A stretch of DNA of 62,880 nucleotides from Armatimonadota bacterium (GCA_013178155.1 JABLXH010000021.1:1-62880), one strand, 5' to 3'; shown: positions 1-10,590, counted from the stretch's first letter. Numbers and translations are program-made. The notes: generated from the letters alone by a model not told the origin.

Positions 1-1174
1 AGGCGTGTTCGCCGTGGATGTAGGGGCGCCACTGGCCGCCCTCGCCACGAACCAGGGGCAGCACGCTGCGGCCCTCCACGGTCTCAGGCACCGGCAGCCC
101 GGCCAGCTCCAGCAGCGTGGGCATCACATCGCGCAACTCGACCGGCTCGTCGCATACCCGGCGGGCGGGTAGACCCGAACCCCGCGGGCCCGCCAGGATG
201 AAGGGCACCCGGGCTGAGCCGTCGTAAGGCACAATCTTGCGGAAGAGATGGTGGTCGCCCAGCAGCTCCCCGTGGTCGGCGATGAACATGATGTAGGTGT
301 TGTCGCGCAGACGGTACTCGTGCAGGGCCTCGAAGAAGCGGTTGAGCTGGTGGTCAATGTGGGTGATGTGGCCGTAGTAGCCCGCCCGCGCCAACTGCAG
401 CCACCGCGGGTTGATCTCCCCGCCCATGGCATCGGGCCGGAAGGGGTCGTGGTAGTCGCTGAAGTCAGACGCCCAGTCACCCACCGGCGGGGGCGGCATG
501 GGAGCGTCGCGGTACATCTCAAAGGCCCACCCTGGCGGGTCATAGGGCGGGTGCGGGCGGTGGAACGAAAGGTACAGCAAGAAGGGCTTGCGCGGGTCGC
601 GGCGCCGCAGGAACTCGATGCCCTGGCTGGCCACCCAGGTGGTCGGGTGCAGGTACTCGTCCTTGTCCCAGGGACGGGCCACAATCGAGTTGCAGTTCAG
701 GCCATGCTCGAAGTAGTCGGCCTCGCGCCCGAGTTGCTGATTCAGCCAGGGCAGGTAGTCATCTATGGCCCCCAGGTCGCGCCGCCGGTCGCGGGCAAAG
801 TGCAGATAGCCGTCATGCAGGATGACATTCTGAAAGCCCAGTTGCGTCCGCTCCGGGTAGACGTGCATCTTGCCCACGGCCTGGGTCTGGTAGCCGTGGC
901 GGGTGAACTCCCCGGCCAGCGTCGTCTCGTAGTTCCAGGGCACGCCGTCCTGGTAACCCACCCGGCCGTGGGAGCGTGGCGTGAGACCCGTCATCAGACC
1001 CGCGCGGGCGGCGATGCACGAGGGCACGGCCGCATAGGCCTGGGTGAAGCGCACGCCGTCGAGGGCCAACTGGTCAAGATAGGGGGTGTGCACGACCGGA
1101 TGGCCGGCGACGCTCAGGCAGTCGCCGCGCCACTGGTCCACGCAGACCAGCACGATGTTGGGGCGGTCAGCCAT
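1..1174 (-). CDS. Sulfatase, type I (3' end beyond window)
   Basis: Arylsulfatase-family hydrolase expected to remove sulfate esters, probably from carbohydrate. The frame opens at the ATG at 1174, with GAGGTG eight bases upstream as ribosome site, and is still open at base 1, so about 391 N-terminal residues are visible and the C-terminus is missing. The metal-site Asp-Gln pair is at residues 13-14 and the catalytic signature reads C53-I-A-A-R57, the CxAxR form; Cys would need conversion to formylglycine by a maturase not seen in this window. A DHGELLGDH metal motif is present further along. No signal peptide is visible, so the protein looks cytoplasmic. It lies downstream of, and on the same strand as, the heat-shock operon, but a hairpin separates them. 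Substrate unknown. Confidence 0.93.
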   Translation of the reverse strand, partial: MADRPNIVLVCVDQWRGDCLSVAGHPVVHTPYLDQLALDGVRFTQAYAAVPSCIAARAGLMTGLTPRSHGRVGYQDGVPWNYETTLAGEFTRHGYQTQAVGKMHVYPERTQLGFQNVILHDGYLHFARDRRRDLGAIDDYLPWLNQQLGREADYFEHGLNCNSIVARPWDKDEYLHPTTWVASQGIEFLRRRDPRKPFLLYLSFHRPHPPYDPPGWAFEMYRDAPMPPPPVGDWASDFSDYHDPFRPDAMGGEINPRWLQLARAGYYGHITHIDHQLNRFFEALHEYRLRDNTYIMFIADHGELLGDHHLFRKIVPYDGSARVPFILAGPRGSGLPARRVCDEPVELRDVMPTLLELAGLPVPETVEGRSVLPLVRGEGGQWRPYIHGEHA

Positions 1175-1241
1175 GGCTTTGGCACCTCGCTGGCGGGGGT
1201 ACAGTCCAGCGAGTCATTCGGTGCCGACAGCGGGGAAACCT

Positions 1242-1274
1242 TGGCGGGCGCGGCCCTGAAAGCCACGCCCGCCA
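1242..1274 (-). terminator. Hairpin after clp gene
   Basis: Nine-base perfect inverted repeat (1242-1250 with 1266-1274) with a further 3-bp inner stem. It lies between the clp stop codon (1293) and the sulfatase start. No T-run follows, so it may be a weak or factor-dependent terminator or a processing hairpin closing the heat-shock operon. Confidence 0.4.
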
Positions 1275-1292
1275 GTCAGTCCACATGCGGCA

Positions 1293-3770
1293 CTAGGCCG
1301 CCTGAACGACGAGGCTCGGGCGAATCTCGCCGTCCACGACATCCAACAGGATCGTGTCGCCGTCGGTGAACTCGCCCCGCAGAAGGGCGCTGGCGATGGT
1401 GTTCTCCACGGTCTTTTGGATCTCCCGTCGCAGCGGTCGGGCCCCGTAGGTGGGGTCATAGCCCCGCTCCGCCAACAGCCGCTCAGCGGCCGGAGTCACC
1501 TGCAGTTTGATGTCGCGGTCGGCCAGGGCCTGGCGAACCCGGTCTAACATCAGCTCCACAATCTGCAGGATCTCGGTCTCAGTCAGCGCGTGGAAGACGA
1601 TGACCTCGTCAATGCGGTTCAGCAACTCCGGTCGGAAGACCTCGCGCAGAGCCTCGGTCACCTGGTCGCGCATGCGCTCGTACTCGCGCTTGCGTTCCTC
1701 CTCGGTCACCTCGTGAGGCGATTTCCTCCTGTCCTCGAGTCGGAACCCGATAGTCCCGCCCACTGGCCGGATGTATTCGCTGCCGACGTTGGAGGTCATG
1801 ATGATGACCGTGTTCTTGAAGTCAACGACCCGCCCGGTGTTGTCGGTCAGGCGGCCGTCCTCCAGAATCTGCAACAGGATGTTGAACACATCCGGGTGCG
1901 CCTTCTCGATCTCATCCAGCAGGATGACGCGATAGGGTCGCCGGCGCACCGCCTCGGTGAGCTGTCCGCCCTCCTCGTAGCCAACGTATCCGGGGGGCGC
2001 GCCGATGAGCCGTGACACCGAGTGCTTCTCCATGTACTCGCTCATGTCAATGCGCACCATGGCCTCTTCGTCGTCGAAGAGGAACTCCGCCAGAGCCTTG
2101 GCCAGCTCGGTCTTGCCCACCCCGGTGGGTCCCAGGAAAATGAAGCTGCCAATGGGCCGCCGCGGGTCCTTCAGGCCCGCTCGGGCGCGACGAATGGCTT
2201 CGGAGACCGCCACCACCGCCTCGTCTTGGCCCTTCACTCGCTGGTGCAATCGGGCCTCCATCTCCAGTAGCTTCTGCGCCTCCTCCTCAAACATCCGCAG
2301 GGCGGGGATGCCCGTCCAGTCGCTGATGATCTGCGCCACGTCCTCGGCATCCACGATGTCATCCACGCCCTCGGTGTCCGCCCAGACCTCCTCGGCGACC
2401 TGAAGCTGCGCCTGCAACTCATCCAGCTTGCGCTTGAGCTCCTGTGCCTCCTCATAGCGCCCGTCGGCCGCTGCTGCCGCGCCGCGGGCAGTGAGGTCCG
2501 CAATCTCGGCCTTCAGCTTCTCCGGCCGCGGCGGCAGGTCGAAGATCTCGATGCGGATCTTGCTGGCCGCCTCATCAATCACGTCAATGGCCTTGTCGGG
2601 CAGTTGCCGGTCGCTGATATAGCGGTCGGCCAGCTTCGCCGCCGCCTCCAGGGCATCGTCGGTGATTCTTACGCCATGGTGCTCTTCGTAGCGAGGCCGC
2701 AGACCCTTGAGAATCTCGATGGTCTCCTCGACACTGGGCTCATCTATGAAGATGGGCTGGAAGCGCCGCTCCAGTGCCGGGTCCTTCTCCACGTTCTTGC
2801 GGTATTCATCGAGAGTCGTCGCGCCGATGCACTGCAACTCGCCGCGGGCCAGGGCCGGCTTGAGCATGTTGGAGGCATCCATGGCCCCTTCCGCCGCGCC
2901 GGCGCCGACCACCGTATGCAACTCGTCTATGAAGACGATGATCTCGCCCTGGGCGGCACGGATCTCGTCCATGACACCCTTGAGCCGCTCCTCAAACTCG
3001 CCCCGGTACTTGCTGCCCGCAATCATCCCGGCCAGGTCCAGGGCCAGCACGCGCTTGCCGTGAAGGATAGAGGGCACCTTCTCGGCCACGATGGCCTGCG
3101 CCAGCCCCTCGACCACGGCGGTCTTGCCCACCCCGGCTTCCCCGATGAGCACCGGGTTGTTCTTGGTGCGCCGTGACAGCACCTGGATGACCCGCTTGAT
3201 CTCCTTGTCGCGCCCGATGACCGGGTCCAGCTTGCCCTCCCGGGCCAGCTCCGTGAGATCCCTGGAATACTTGGCCAAAGCCTCATACTTGCTCTCGCCG
3301 GCCTCGTCGGTGACCTGGTGACTGCCACGAATAGCCTGCAGTGCCTTCAGGGCGGCCTCGGTGGACAGGCCCGCCTGCTGCAGCAGACGTGCCGCGCTGG
3401 TCTGACCATCCTCCAGGATCGCCAGGATCAGATGCTCGACGGCCACGAACTTGTCGCCGAAACGCTGGGCGATCTGAAACGCCAGGTCCATGACCCGCTG
3501 AGTGTGAGGCGTGATGTAGATCTGCTGCTGGTCCGCGCCCGGTCCGGTGACCTGCGGGCGCTGCCCCAGGTCACGCTCGACACTGGCAACCAGGGGCTTG
3601 AGGTTCACCTGCGCCTGGTCCAGCAGCCGCTGCGCCAGGCCGCCCTCCTGCTCCAGCATCGCCAGCAACAGGTGTTCAGTATCCAACTGGTTGTGCTTGT
3701 ACCGCTGCAGGATCTGCTGCGCGGTCGCAAAGACCTGCTTGGTCTGGTTAGTTAGCCTTTCAAAGTCCAT
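1293..3770 (-). CDS. Hsp100 unfoldase, ClpC-type (ClpB/ClpC family)
   Basis: AAA+ protein-unfolding ATPase of 825 residues. Order: Clp N-domain (about 1-145), first AAA module with Walker A GEAGVGKT (210-217), short middle segment (about 408-465) with a UVR-like helix, second AAA module with Walker A GPTGVGKT (547-554), and the C-terminal Clp domain. Two features favour ClpC over the ClpB disaggregase: the middle domain is about 55 residues rather than the ~120-residue ClpB coiled coil, and an I674-G-F676 tripeptide sits where ClpC carries its ClpP-binding loop. It is the last gene of the dnaK-hsp20-hsp20-dnaJ-hspR cluster, where ClpB is common in HspR-bearing bacteria. It would therefore feed unfolded substrates to ClpP, but clpP is not in this window. 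The ClpC/ClpB assignment is inference. Confidence 0.93.
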   Translation of the reverse strand: MDFERLTNQTKQVFATAQQILQRYKHNQLDTEHLLLAMLEQEGGLAQRLLDQAQVNLKPLVASVERDLGQRPQVTGPGADQQQIYITPHTQRVMDLAFQIAQRFGDKFVAVEHLILAILEDGQTSAARLLQQAGLSTEAALKALQAIRGSHQVTDEAGESKYEALAKYSRDLTELAREGKLDPVIGRDKEIKRVIQVLSRRTKNNPVLIGEAGVGKTAVVEGLAQAIVAEKVPSILHGKRVLALDLAGMIAGSKYRGEFEERLKGVMDEIRAAQGEIIVFIDELHTVVGAGAAEGAMDASNMLKPALARGELQCIGATTLDEYRKNVEKDPALERRFQPIFIDEPSVEETIEILKGLRPRYEEHHGVRITDDALEAAAKLADRYISDRQLPDKAIDVIDEAASKIRIEIFDLPPRPEKLKAEIADLTARGAAAAADGRYEEAQELKRKLDELQAQLQVAEEVWADTEGVDDIVDAEDVAQIISDWTGIPALRMFEEEAQKLLEMEARLHQRVKGQDEAVVAVSEAIRRARAGLKDPRRPIGSFIFLGPTGVGKTELAKALAEFLFDDEEAMVRIDMSEYMEKHSVSRLIGAPPGYVGYEEGGQLTEAVRRRPYRVILLDEIEKAHPDVFNILLQILEDGRLTDNTGRVVDFKNTVIIMTSNVGSEYIRPVGGTIGFRLEDRRKSPHEVTEEERKREYERMRDQVTEALREVFRPELLNRIDEVIVFHALTETEILQIVELMLDRVRQALADRDIKLQVTPAAERLLAERGYDPTYGARPLRREIQKTVENTIASALLRGEFTDGDTILLDVVDGEIRPSLVVQAA

Positions 3771-3804
3771 TCGTTATCACCCTGGCTACGTCCGTGACCG
3801 TCCC

Positions 3805-3822
3805 CGGCAGCTCTCGCTGCCG
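3805..3822 (-). other. Small intercistronic hairpin upstream of clp
   Basis: Seven-base perfect stem (3805-3811 with 3816-3822) with a four-base loop, in the 88-base gap between the DUF2007-like gene and clp. It is one of several GC-rich hairpins in the gaps of this operon and may influence mRNA processing. Confidence 0.35.
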
Positions 3823-3858
3823 CTAGCGACACCTTTCAGCGCGGTGGGGCCCCACTCA

Positions 3859-4098
3859 TCACGTCTCTTGCAGTAACTCCCGCGCCTCCGCCTCATACTC
3901 CGGCGGCACCAGCAGCCTTACGGGGAGCAGCGGCCCACTGGCGCCGTCAAACAGCACTGGCCCCGTTGATGGGGGAATCCTCATGACCGGAATGTCACTC
4001 CCCTGCAACAGGGAGACGGCCAGATCGGCGTTGAGGTCCGCACCTGGTCCGGCCTGTTCCCACACCACGGTCCACTCGGCGCCGGGTTCTGTGGCCAT
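3859..4098 (-). CDS. Small DUF2007-like protein in heat-shock operon
   Basis: Protein of 79 residues starting at the ATG at 4098 (GAGG nine bases upstream). It has a simple pattern: a short strand-rich half (WTVVWEQAG), a middle loop with PVMRIPP, and a C-terminal LLVPPEYEAEARELL helix. This resembles the DUF2007 'putative signal transducing' fold, in which a small ferredoxin-like domain binds an unknown partner. No catalytic residues or membrane segment are seen. It lies between hspR and clp on the same strand, so it is probably co-transcribed and heat-controlled. The family call rests on the C-terminal motif and length only. Confidence 0.6.
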   Translation of the reverse strand: MATEPGAEWTVVWEQAGPGADLNADLAVSLLQGSDIPVMRIPPSTGPVLFDGASGPLLPVRLLVPPEYEAEARELLQET

Positions 4099-4138
4099 CT
4101 CGGGGCACCTCGCCTCAAAGGCGCACGGCCGCACTCCT

Positions 4139-4498
4139 CTACTCCTTGACCTCCACCTGCAGACGCACTGGCTCCGGGGAGCCGGCGGGGAGGCGACGCG
4201 GACCATGCTCCAGGTCATGGCGCAGGCGCTCGACCTCCGCCTTCAACTCAGCGATCTGGTCCAACAGCTTCAGAATGATCTCCACCCCGGCCAGGTTGAC
4301 ACCCAGGTCGTGGGTCAAGCGCTGGATCTGTCGCAGCTTCTCGATGTCTCGCTCCGAGTACAGCCGCAGACCCTGGGGTGTGCGTTTGGGACTGATCAGA
4401 CCCACGCGTTCGTACATGCGCAAGGTCTGCGGGTGCACCTCGATGAGCTTGGCTGCCACACTGATGTAATAAACGGGTTCTTCCGCACTGTGTCTCAT
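4139..4498 (-). CDS. hspR: MerR-family heat-shock repressor HspR
   Basis: DNA-binding repressor of the dnaK regulon. The N-terminal MerR winged helix (residues about 10-75) contains the HspR-typical [25 protein letters not shown] block. A leucine-rich helix ([19 protein letters not shown]) follows for dimerisation. Two in-frame ATGs exist (4507 and 4498); the second is better placed relative to the AAGGA ribosome site. It sits in the same operon it should control, downstream of dnaJ. A HAIR-like inverted repeat over the dnaK promoter (8832-8852) is its expected target. In known systems HspR is held active by DnaK, which gives feedback control; that is family knowledge, not visible here. Confidence 0.9.
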   Translation of the reverse strand: MRHSAEEPVYYISVAAKLIEVHPQTLRMYERVGLISPKRTPQGLRLYSERDIEKLRQIQRLTHDLGVNLAGVEIILKLLDQIAELKAEVERLRHDLEHGPRRLPAGSPEPVRLQVEVKE

Positions 4499-4567
4499 GT
4501 TGGTCATGTCCTTTGACAGCGAGAACAGCGTCTGTCGCCCGGTCAGGAGCCTGCCGTCCTGTCGTCA

Positions 4568-4650
4568 GGGAGAGGCCGGCCCTGGCCGGCCTGCCGTCCC
4601 ACACGGTAGCGTCTGTCTCCAGGAGAGACCGGCTCGGGCCGGCCCCTTCT
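4568..4650. repeat. GC-rich palindromic repeat cluster between dnaJ and hspR
   Basis: The 158-base gap holds a 9-bp perfect palindrome at 4573-4592. It also holds the 15-mer GGGAGAGGCCGGCCC at 4568-4582, which recurs exactly at 5806-5820 between hsp20 and dnaJ, and a degenerate third copy around 4621-4646. The elements recall short intergenic mobile or REP-like repeats. They may also form intercistronic hairpins in the operon mRNA. Confidence 0.5.
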
Positions 4651-4656
4651 GACAGC

Positions 4657-5772
4657 CTACAGCCTCACATCCAGCCCCTCCCGCGGGTCCTCCTTGAGCG
4701 TCGCCGCCAGCTCCTCCATGAGATCCTTCTGGCGCTTGGTAAGGTGCTTGGGCGCAGTGATGTAAACCTCAACATACTGGTCGCCTCGCTCCTTGGTGCC
4801 GCGCCGGGGTGCGCCCTGCCCACGCAACCGGAAGCGCTGCCCGGTCTGGGTGCCCGGCGGAATCGTCAGGGTCACCTTGCCATCCACGGTCGGCACCGGG
4901 ATCCTGGCCCCCAGGGCTGCTTCAGTGATCGAAAGCGGGAGCTTGATGTCTATGTCATCACCGCGCCGGTGAAAGAACTTGTGCGGACGCACGTTCAGCG
5001 TCAGAATGAGGTCGCCGGCGGGTCCGCCCCGAGCTCCGCGACCGCCCTCCCCCGCCAGCCGAATCTTCGCGCCGGTGTCCACCCCCGCCGGAATCTTCAC
5101 ATTGATGCGACGGTTGCGCAGCATCTCGCCGGTCCCGCCACAGGTCCGGCAACGACTGACCACCTGCCGGCCCGTACCCTGACATTGCGGGCAACTGCTG
5201 GCGAAGCCCAGAAAGCCGGTGCCCCCTTGGCCGGTCCCGCCGCAAGCCTGACAGGCCTGGGTCTTGCCGCCGACGCCGTCACATTCCGAACAACGGTCCG
5301 CGATGCTTAGCGTAAGAGTCTTCTGCCCGCCCCGGATCGCCTCGGCAAACTCAATCGGCAGTTCGTAGCTGATGTCCTGACCGCGCTCGGGTCCGGCCTG
5401 CTGCCAGGCGGCGGTGCGTGGGCTCGGACCCGTGCGAAACTGACCGAACAGATCGCCGAAGAGGTCAGCAAAGCTGCCAGCGCCGTAGGTCTGGTAGACG
5501 AAGTTCCCGAAGTCCCCGCCCTGCCACTGACCGCTCTGCTGAGCCTGCTGCCAGGCTTGCCCATACTGGTCGTACTTGGCGCGCTTCTCGGGATCGCTCA
5601 GGACCTCGTAAGCCTGCGAGATGCGCTTGAAGCGCTCCTCGGCCTCGGCATTCCCGGGGTTGACGTCCGGATGCCACTTGCGGGCCAGCCGGCGGTAGGC
5701 GCTCTTTATCTCTTTGTCCGAGGCGTTACGGCTGACACCGAGCACCTCGTAGAAATCCTGTTCGTTGGCCAT
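4657..5772 (-). CDS. dnaJ: Chaperone DnaJ (type I Hsp40)
   Basis: Hsp40 co-chaperone of 371 residues that stimulates DnaK ATPase and delivers clients. Order: J-domain with the HPD motif (KWHPDVN) near residue 35, Gly/Phe/Gln-rich linker containing GDFGNF and [12 protein letters not shown], four CxxCxGxG zinc-binding repeats ([32 protein letters not shown]), then the two C-terminal peptide-binding domains. The start is set at the ATG at 5772 ([12 protein letters not shown]), which begins the J-domain; an upstream in-frame extension of 18 residues has no family support. It lies 67 bases downstream of hsp20-2 in the heat-shock operon. All J-domain and zinc residues appear intact. Confidence 0.97.
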   Translation of the reverse strand: MANEQDFYEVLGVSRNASDKEIKSAYRRLARKWHPDVNPGNAEAEERFKRISQAYEVLSDPEKRAKYDQYGQAWQQAQQSGQWQGGDFGNFVYQTYGAGSFADLFGDLFGQFRTGPSPRTAAWQQAGPERGQDISYELPIEFAEAIRGGQKTLTLSIADRCSECDGVGGKTQACQACGGTGQGGTGFLGFASSCPQCQGTGRQVVSRCRTCGGTGEMLRNRRINVKIPAGVDTGAKIRLAGEGGRGARGGPAGDLILTLNVRPHKFFHRRGDDIDIKLPLSITEAALGARIPVPTVDGKVTLTIPPGTQTGQRFRLRGQGAPRRGTKERGDQYVEVYITAPKHLTKRQKDLMEELAATLKEDPREGLDVRL

Positions 5773-5805
5773 GTTCACGCCCTGTGTCGTCTGCCCTGTA
5801 CCGTC

Positions 5806-5820
5806 GGGAGAGGCCGGCCC
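5806..5820. repeat. Second exact copy of GGGAGAGGCCGGCCC element
   Basis: Identical 15-mer to 4568-4582, lying in the gap between hsp20-2 and dnaJ. A related GGCCCC-rich unit follows at 5833-5840 and abuts the hsp20-2 stop codon. Confidence 0.5.
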
Positions 5821-5839
5821 CTCCAACGGAAACCGGCCC

Positions 5840-6268
5840 CTACTCCTCTACCACCTCAACCCGCCGCGGTTGTGCCCCGGGACGGCGTCCGATCCGCACC
5901 ACCAGCTCCCCCGCCTTCAGCGTCGCCCGCACGTCCGCGAGGTCGGCATCATCCGGCAGGGGCACCAGGCGGGCGAAGGGGCCGTATTCCCTCTCTCGCC
6001 GCAGCAGATGGTTGCCTGCAGCGGCGATCTTCTTGCCGCGTATCGTCAGGGCACCGCGCTCGACCAATACGTCAATGTTTTCACGCGTCACGCCTGGAAG
6101 GTCCACCAGGACCAGGTAAGCGGCGTCCGTGGTGACGAAATCCAGCGGCGGGTGGACGTTGGGTTGTACGCTGCCCAGCTCTTCCCGCTGGCGGGCAGCG
6201 CGGAAAGCTCGATTCACTTCCGCGAACAACTCGCGGCGCTGGCGTTGCGGATCCCAGATGCTTTGCAT
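5840..6268 (-). CDS. Small heat-shock protein Hsp20 (second copy)
   Basis: Alpha-crystallin-type holdase of 142 residues that would bind unfolding proteins without ATP. The crystallin domain runs from about residue 40 ([21 protein letters not shown]) to the end. It has the conserved LPGV turn and a C-terminal strand ([11 protein letters not shown]). The start is the ATG in a TAATG overlap with the upstream hsp20 stop, with GGGGAG nine bases before it. A GTG six bases further upstream is also in frame but worse placed. The one-base stop/start overlap suggests translational coupling of the two sHsps. The two copies differ clearly, so they are not a recent duplication. Confidence 0.93.
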   Translation of the reverse strand: MQSIWDPQRQRRELFAEVNRAFRAARQREELGSVQPNVHPPLDFVTTDAAYLVLVDLPGVTRENIDVLVERGALTIRGKKIAAAGNHLLRREREYGPFARLVPLPDDADLADVRATLKAGELVVRIGRRPGAQPRRVEVVEE

Positions 6269-6675
6269 TAGCACCCGCTCCCCTCCCCTGAAGGCCTTCC
6301 TACGGTCACCGTCAGGACACCGTCGCGCAAGACGGCTTTGGCCTCACGGTAGTCCCCACCAGCCAGATGCAGGGAGCGCAGGAAACGTCCTGTGGGGCGC
6401 TCGCGGTGATGCACGCGGCCGGCGGGCACCGCATCCGACCTCCGTTCGCCGCTGATGGTCAGCAGGTCGCCCTCGAGACGTACGTCCACATCCTCCCGGG
6501 CAACTCCGGGCAGCTCGACGGTGATAACGACGGCGTCGCTGCCACGGACGACGTCCAGTGGCGGACTGAAGCTCGTCGGTGGCGTGGTGGGTTCGAGCGC
6601 ACTGCTCTCCAGCAGCCGGTACAGACGCCGCCGCAAGTCAGCCATCATCTCGAAGGGATCAGGTTGGTAGCGCAT
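6268..6675 (-). CDS. Small heat-shock protein Hsp20 (first copy)
   Basis: Alpha-crystallin-type small heat-shock protein of 135 residues. The N-terminal arm (DPFEMMADLRRRLYRLLE) is followed by the crystallin domain with PPLDVVRGSDAVVITVELPGV and the LTISGERR strand. The ATG at 6675 has GGAG six bases upstream. It is the second gene of the heat-shock operon, 129 bases after dnaK. That gap holds a long near-perfect hairpin (6705-6761). The stop codon overlaps the next hsp20 start by one base. Confidence 0.93.
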   Translation of the reverse strand: MRYQPDPFEMMADLRRRLYRLLESSALEPTTPPTSFSPPLDVVRGSDAVVITVELPGVAREDVDVRLEGDLLTISGERRSDAVPAGRVHHRERPTGRFLRSLHLAGGDYREAKAVLRDGVLTVTVGRPSGEGSGC

Positions 6676-6704
6676 GGATCGCTCCGTGTACTCAGCTTAA
6701 CGAT

Positions 6705-6761
6705 GGGGCCGGATGGGGCCCGCGAGTCCGCCTGCGGCGGACTCTTACCCCATTCGGCCCC
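6705..6761 (-). other. Long intercistronic hairpin between dnaK and hsp20
   Basis: Nested inverted repeat. The outer arms (6705-6718 and 6748-6761) match at 13 of 14 positions and the inner arms (6724-6732 and 6736-6744) form a perfect 9-bp stem with a three-base loop. It lacks a T-run, so it is more likely an mRNA-stability or processing element that sets dnaK above downstream genes than a full terminator. Confidence 0.65.
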
Positions 6762-6804
6762 TCCGCCAGCCTGCGTTGCCACCGTTGCCGGTTCCCGGCT
6801 GTGT

Positions 6805-8757
<1,953 letters not shown>

Positions 8758-8788
8758 TCACGGCCTTCAGAGGTGCGAAGGCTGCGTG

Positions 8789-8806
8789 AGGGACACCGTT
8801 GTCCCT
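8789..8806 (-). other. 5' leader hairpin of dnaK mRNA
   Basis: Perfect 7-bp stem (8789-8795 with 8800-8806) with a four-base loop, about 10 bases inside the predicted transcript start. A hairpin this close to the 5' end may protect the mRNA from decay. It is too far from the ribosome site to be a simple RNA thermometer. Confidence 0.4.
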
Positions 8807-8822
8807 GAGTTTCACTGGGACG

Positions 8823-8851
8823 AGTATATAGGTTGAGTGCATTGTTGTCAA
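8823..8851 (-). promoter_or_regulatory. Sigma-70-type promoter of the dnaK operon
   Basis: On the minus strand: TTGACA (8846-8851), 17-base spacer, TATACT (8823-8828), which is close to the vegetative consensus. Just upstream is an AT-rich stretch with a direct repeat TTTGATA at 8856-8862 and 8870-8876, which could act as an UP element or extra binding site. Such a strong housekeeping promoter fits a repressor-controlled heat-shock gene better than an alternative sigma factor. Confidence 0.75.
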
Positions 8852-8852
8852 G
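8832..8852. promoter_or_regulatory. HAIR-like HspR operator over dnaK promoter
   Basis: Minus-strand sequence CTTGACA-N7-ACTCAAC matches the known HAIR element CTTGAGT-N7-ACTCAAG at 11 of 14 arm positions with the right spacing. It covers the -35 box and the upstream spacer, so bound HspR would exclude RNA polymerase. The presence of hspR in the same operon supports the call. Confidence 0.7.
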
Positions 8853-8967
8853 GCCTTTGATAATAATCATTTGATATTCGCCGCCCCGCCTTCCCGGACC
8901 ATCGCCAAGGTCCTGCGTCCCCCGCCGGCGAAAGGAGTCCCGGAGGCTCCAATTTGGAGGTGTGCCC

Positions 8968-9687
8968 ATGCACAAGCCTGTCGACTTGCCCGGTGACTGG
9001 GAGCAGTGGCTGCCCCCGGCGCCTCATGATGAGATTGTCCGTGACTTCCTGCGCCATGCGCGCGCTACCCTGGTGTGGGATGATCCCACGCAGCCGCCCC
9101 TGCTGGCCTGTGAGGACGGTGGGATGATCCCGCTGCCCTCGGTCCGCTATGACGACGTGCGGCGCATCCACTCCGCCGATGACCCGACTGGTGCGACTGT
9201 CAGCAATCGCCGGGTCACGAAGTACAGCGATGTCTGCGCCTCGATTGACCGCATCAAGGCCATCTGGGGCCTCGGAGATGACCTCAGTCCCGACGAGTGG
9301 ACCGAGATCAACGTCCTGCTCGATGACGTCCTTTACATGATAGACCGCCTGGGGCGCCGCCATGAGGCCTATGACGCCGCGGCGGCGGCGCTACTGGACA
9401 CCGCCAAAGCGTTGCTGACGGTGCCCACGCCGGAAGTGCCGCCGGCCACGCACGGTGTCGAGGCGCTCCTGGACCTGCTGGAGGTGGCCGATGGCCACCT
9501 GTCGGCCCACCGCGAGCGCCTCGACGCGCTGGCGGAGCAGGTGCGAGACGTGGCGCAGCGTCAGGAAGACCGGGCGAGGGACAAGAAGGAGTTGTGGTTG
9601 CGCGTTGCGGCGTTGTACCACCACGTGCGAGGGCCGCGGGACTGGGAAGAAGACGAAGTGCGGGTCGCCGGCGAGCTGGATCTGTGA
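8968..9687 (+). CDS. Unknown 239-residue protein divergent from dnaK
   Basis: I do not recognise this protein. It starts at the ATG at 8968 with GGAGG seven bases upstream. It has no signal peptide or membrane span and is acidic. The N-terminal half contains Trp-rich, Pro-rich and Asp-rich segments (PGDWEQWLPPAPHDE, LVWDDPTQPP). The C-terminal half is largely helical, with a probable coiled coil (LLDLLEVADGHLSAHRERLDALAEQVRD), and ends in a WEEDEV stretch. It is transcribed away from dnaK across a 276-base region containing the HspR operator, so it may share heat-shock control. A bidirectional hairpin (9697-9732) closes it. It might be an adaptor or scaffold, but nothing in the sequence shows this. 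Confidence 0.75.
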   Translation: MHKPVDLPGDWEQWLPPAPHDEIVRDFLRHARATLVWDDPTQPPLLACEDGGMIPLPSVRYDDVRRIHSADDPTGATVSNRRVTKYSDVCASIDRIKAIWGLGDDLSPDEWTEINVLLDDVLYMIDRLGRRHEAYDAAAAALLDTAKALLTVPTPEVPPATHGVEALLDLLEVADGHLSAHRERLDALAEQVRDVAQRQEDRARDKKELWLRVAALYHHVRGPRDWEEDEVRVAGELDL

Positions 9688-9696
9688 GCAGGAGCC

Positions 9697-9732
9697 GCGG
9701 CCCCCGTGGCGCAGTTAGTCCACGGGGGCCGC
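9697..9732. terminator. Bidirectional hairpin between convergent genes
   Basis: Perfect 13-bp inverted repeat (9697-9709 with 9720-9732) and a ten-base loop, between the stop codons of the unknown gene (9687) and the DNRLRE lipoprotein gene (9762). No T-run on either side, but position and strength fit a shared terminator. Confidence 0.6.
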
Positions 9733-9761
9733 AGCAGGGCTGAGAGGCAGGAATCGGCCGC

Positions 9762-10421
9762 TCAGGGCGTGTAGTCCACATACAGCCGTGGACGTCGCAA
9801 TGCCACCAGATTCTGTCGGGACGCGAAGACCACTCCGATGCGTGCCGCCCCCTCGGTTCCCTTGATCATCAAGCCATAGTTCCGGGCCGGGTCCTTCACC
9901 CACGTCTGCACCAGGCCGACGAGAGGGAAGTTGACCGTGGTGTTGACCTGTGCCGGGCCGATGGTGCGGCTGCTGAGCACGCCGGCCGCGTAGGCGGCAT
10001 TGTGGGTGGCCCATGTTGCCCCCATTTCGTCCCAGGGCTGGGTTACGCGGTGTATCTTGTACACGTCTGTCCCCTGGTTGACCTGCAGCACATAGAGTCT
10101 GAGCTGCGCCTTGTTGATGGTTGCCGTCTTGGGGATCTTGGTCAGGTCGAAGCGGAGCATCGGACGTAGGCATGTCCCGCGGGGGTAGTTGCCACAGTGC
10201 AGGGCGCCGCTGCCTCCGTAGTTCACGCCCGGTGCGCCCTGATTGATGAAGGTGTCCGCCGCTGGCAGCAGATTCAGGAGTGCCAGGGCCCCCATACCCG
10301 TTTCGTCATCCATTGGCTCCAGGACCAGTTGCTGCTGGCCACCCCCAATGTCATTGCCCCCGCACCCCGTCAGTAGACCCACGCTCACCAGCACGATACC
10401 GATGACGGCCCAGCGCACCAT
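9762..10421 (-). CDS. DNRLRE-domain lipoprotein
   Basis: Secreted lipoprotein of 219 residues. The signal peptide ends in a lipobox LLTGC, so Cys20 would be acylated, and a short Gly/Gln-rich stretch follows. The rest matches the DNRLRE (CBM96-like) beta-sandwich: ADTFINQGAPGVNYGG at its start, RPMLRFDLTKIPKTATINKAQLRLYV in the middle, a TQPWDEMGATW block and a final RPRLYVDYTP strand. Such domains bind polysaccharides or decorate cell-surface proteins. Here it stands alone, without an attached enzyme, so it is probably a surface binding protein. The ATG at 10421 is preferred; a GTG at 10430 is also in frame. It is divergent from the heparinase-like gene. Confidence 0.85.
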   Translation of the reverse strand: MVRWAVIGIVLVSVGLLTGCGGNDIGGGQQQLVLEPMDDETGMGALALLNLLPAADTFINQGAPGVNYGGSGALHCGNYPRGTCLRPMLRFDLTKIPKTATINKAQLRLYVLQVNQGTDVYKIHRVTQPWDEMGATWATHNAAYAAGVLSSRTIGPAQVNTTVNFPLVGLVQTWVKDPARNYGLMIKGTEGAARIGVVFASRQNLVALRRPRLYVDYTP

Positions 10422-10590
10422 GCAGACCACCAGCCTTTCCTAGGGTTACTCAGTCCTTCGGAGTCATGCCCCCATCTCCTGCTATCATCATCTTCCCGTT
10501 TCTGGACTTCTCGACCCTCCTTGAGGTAGACTGCCCTCAGTTTGGTGCTGCCGTGCCGGACGAGCTGTCGGTAGAGAAGGTGACTTGCCC

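Noticed and set aside
248-1369. Plus-strand open frame over the sulfatase
   Set aside because: It is the reverse of a clear sulfatase and clp coding sequence. Composition is Val/Gly/Arg biased with no domain.
8823-8880. A CIRCE element for HrcA control of dnaK
   Set aside because: The TTAGCACTC-N9-GAGTGCTAA pattern is absent. The arms and N7 spacing fit HAIR, and HspR is encoded in the operon.
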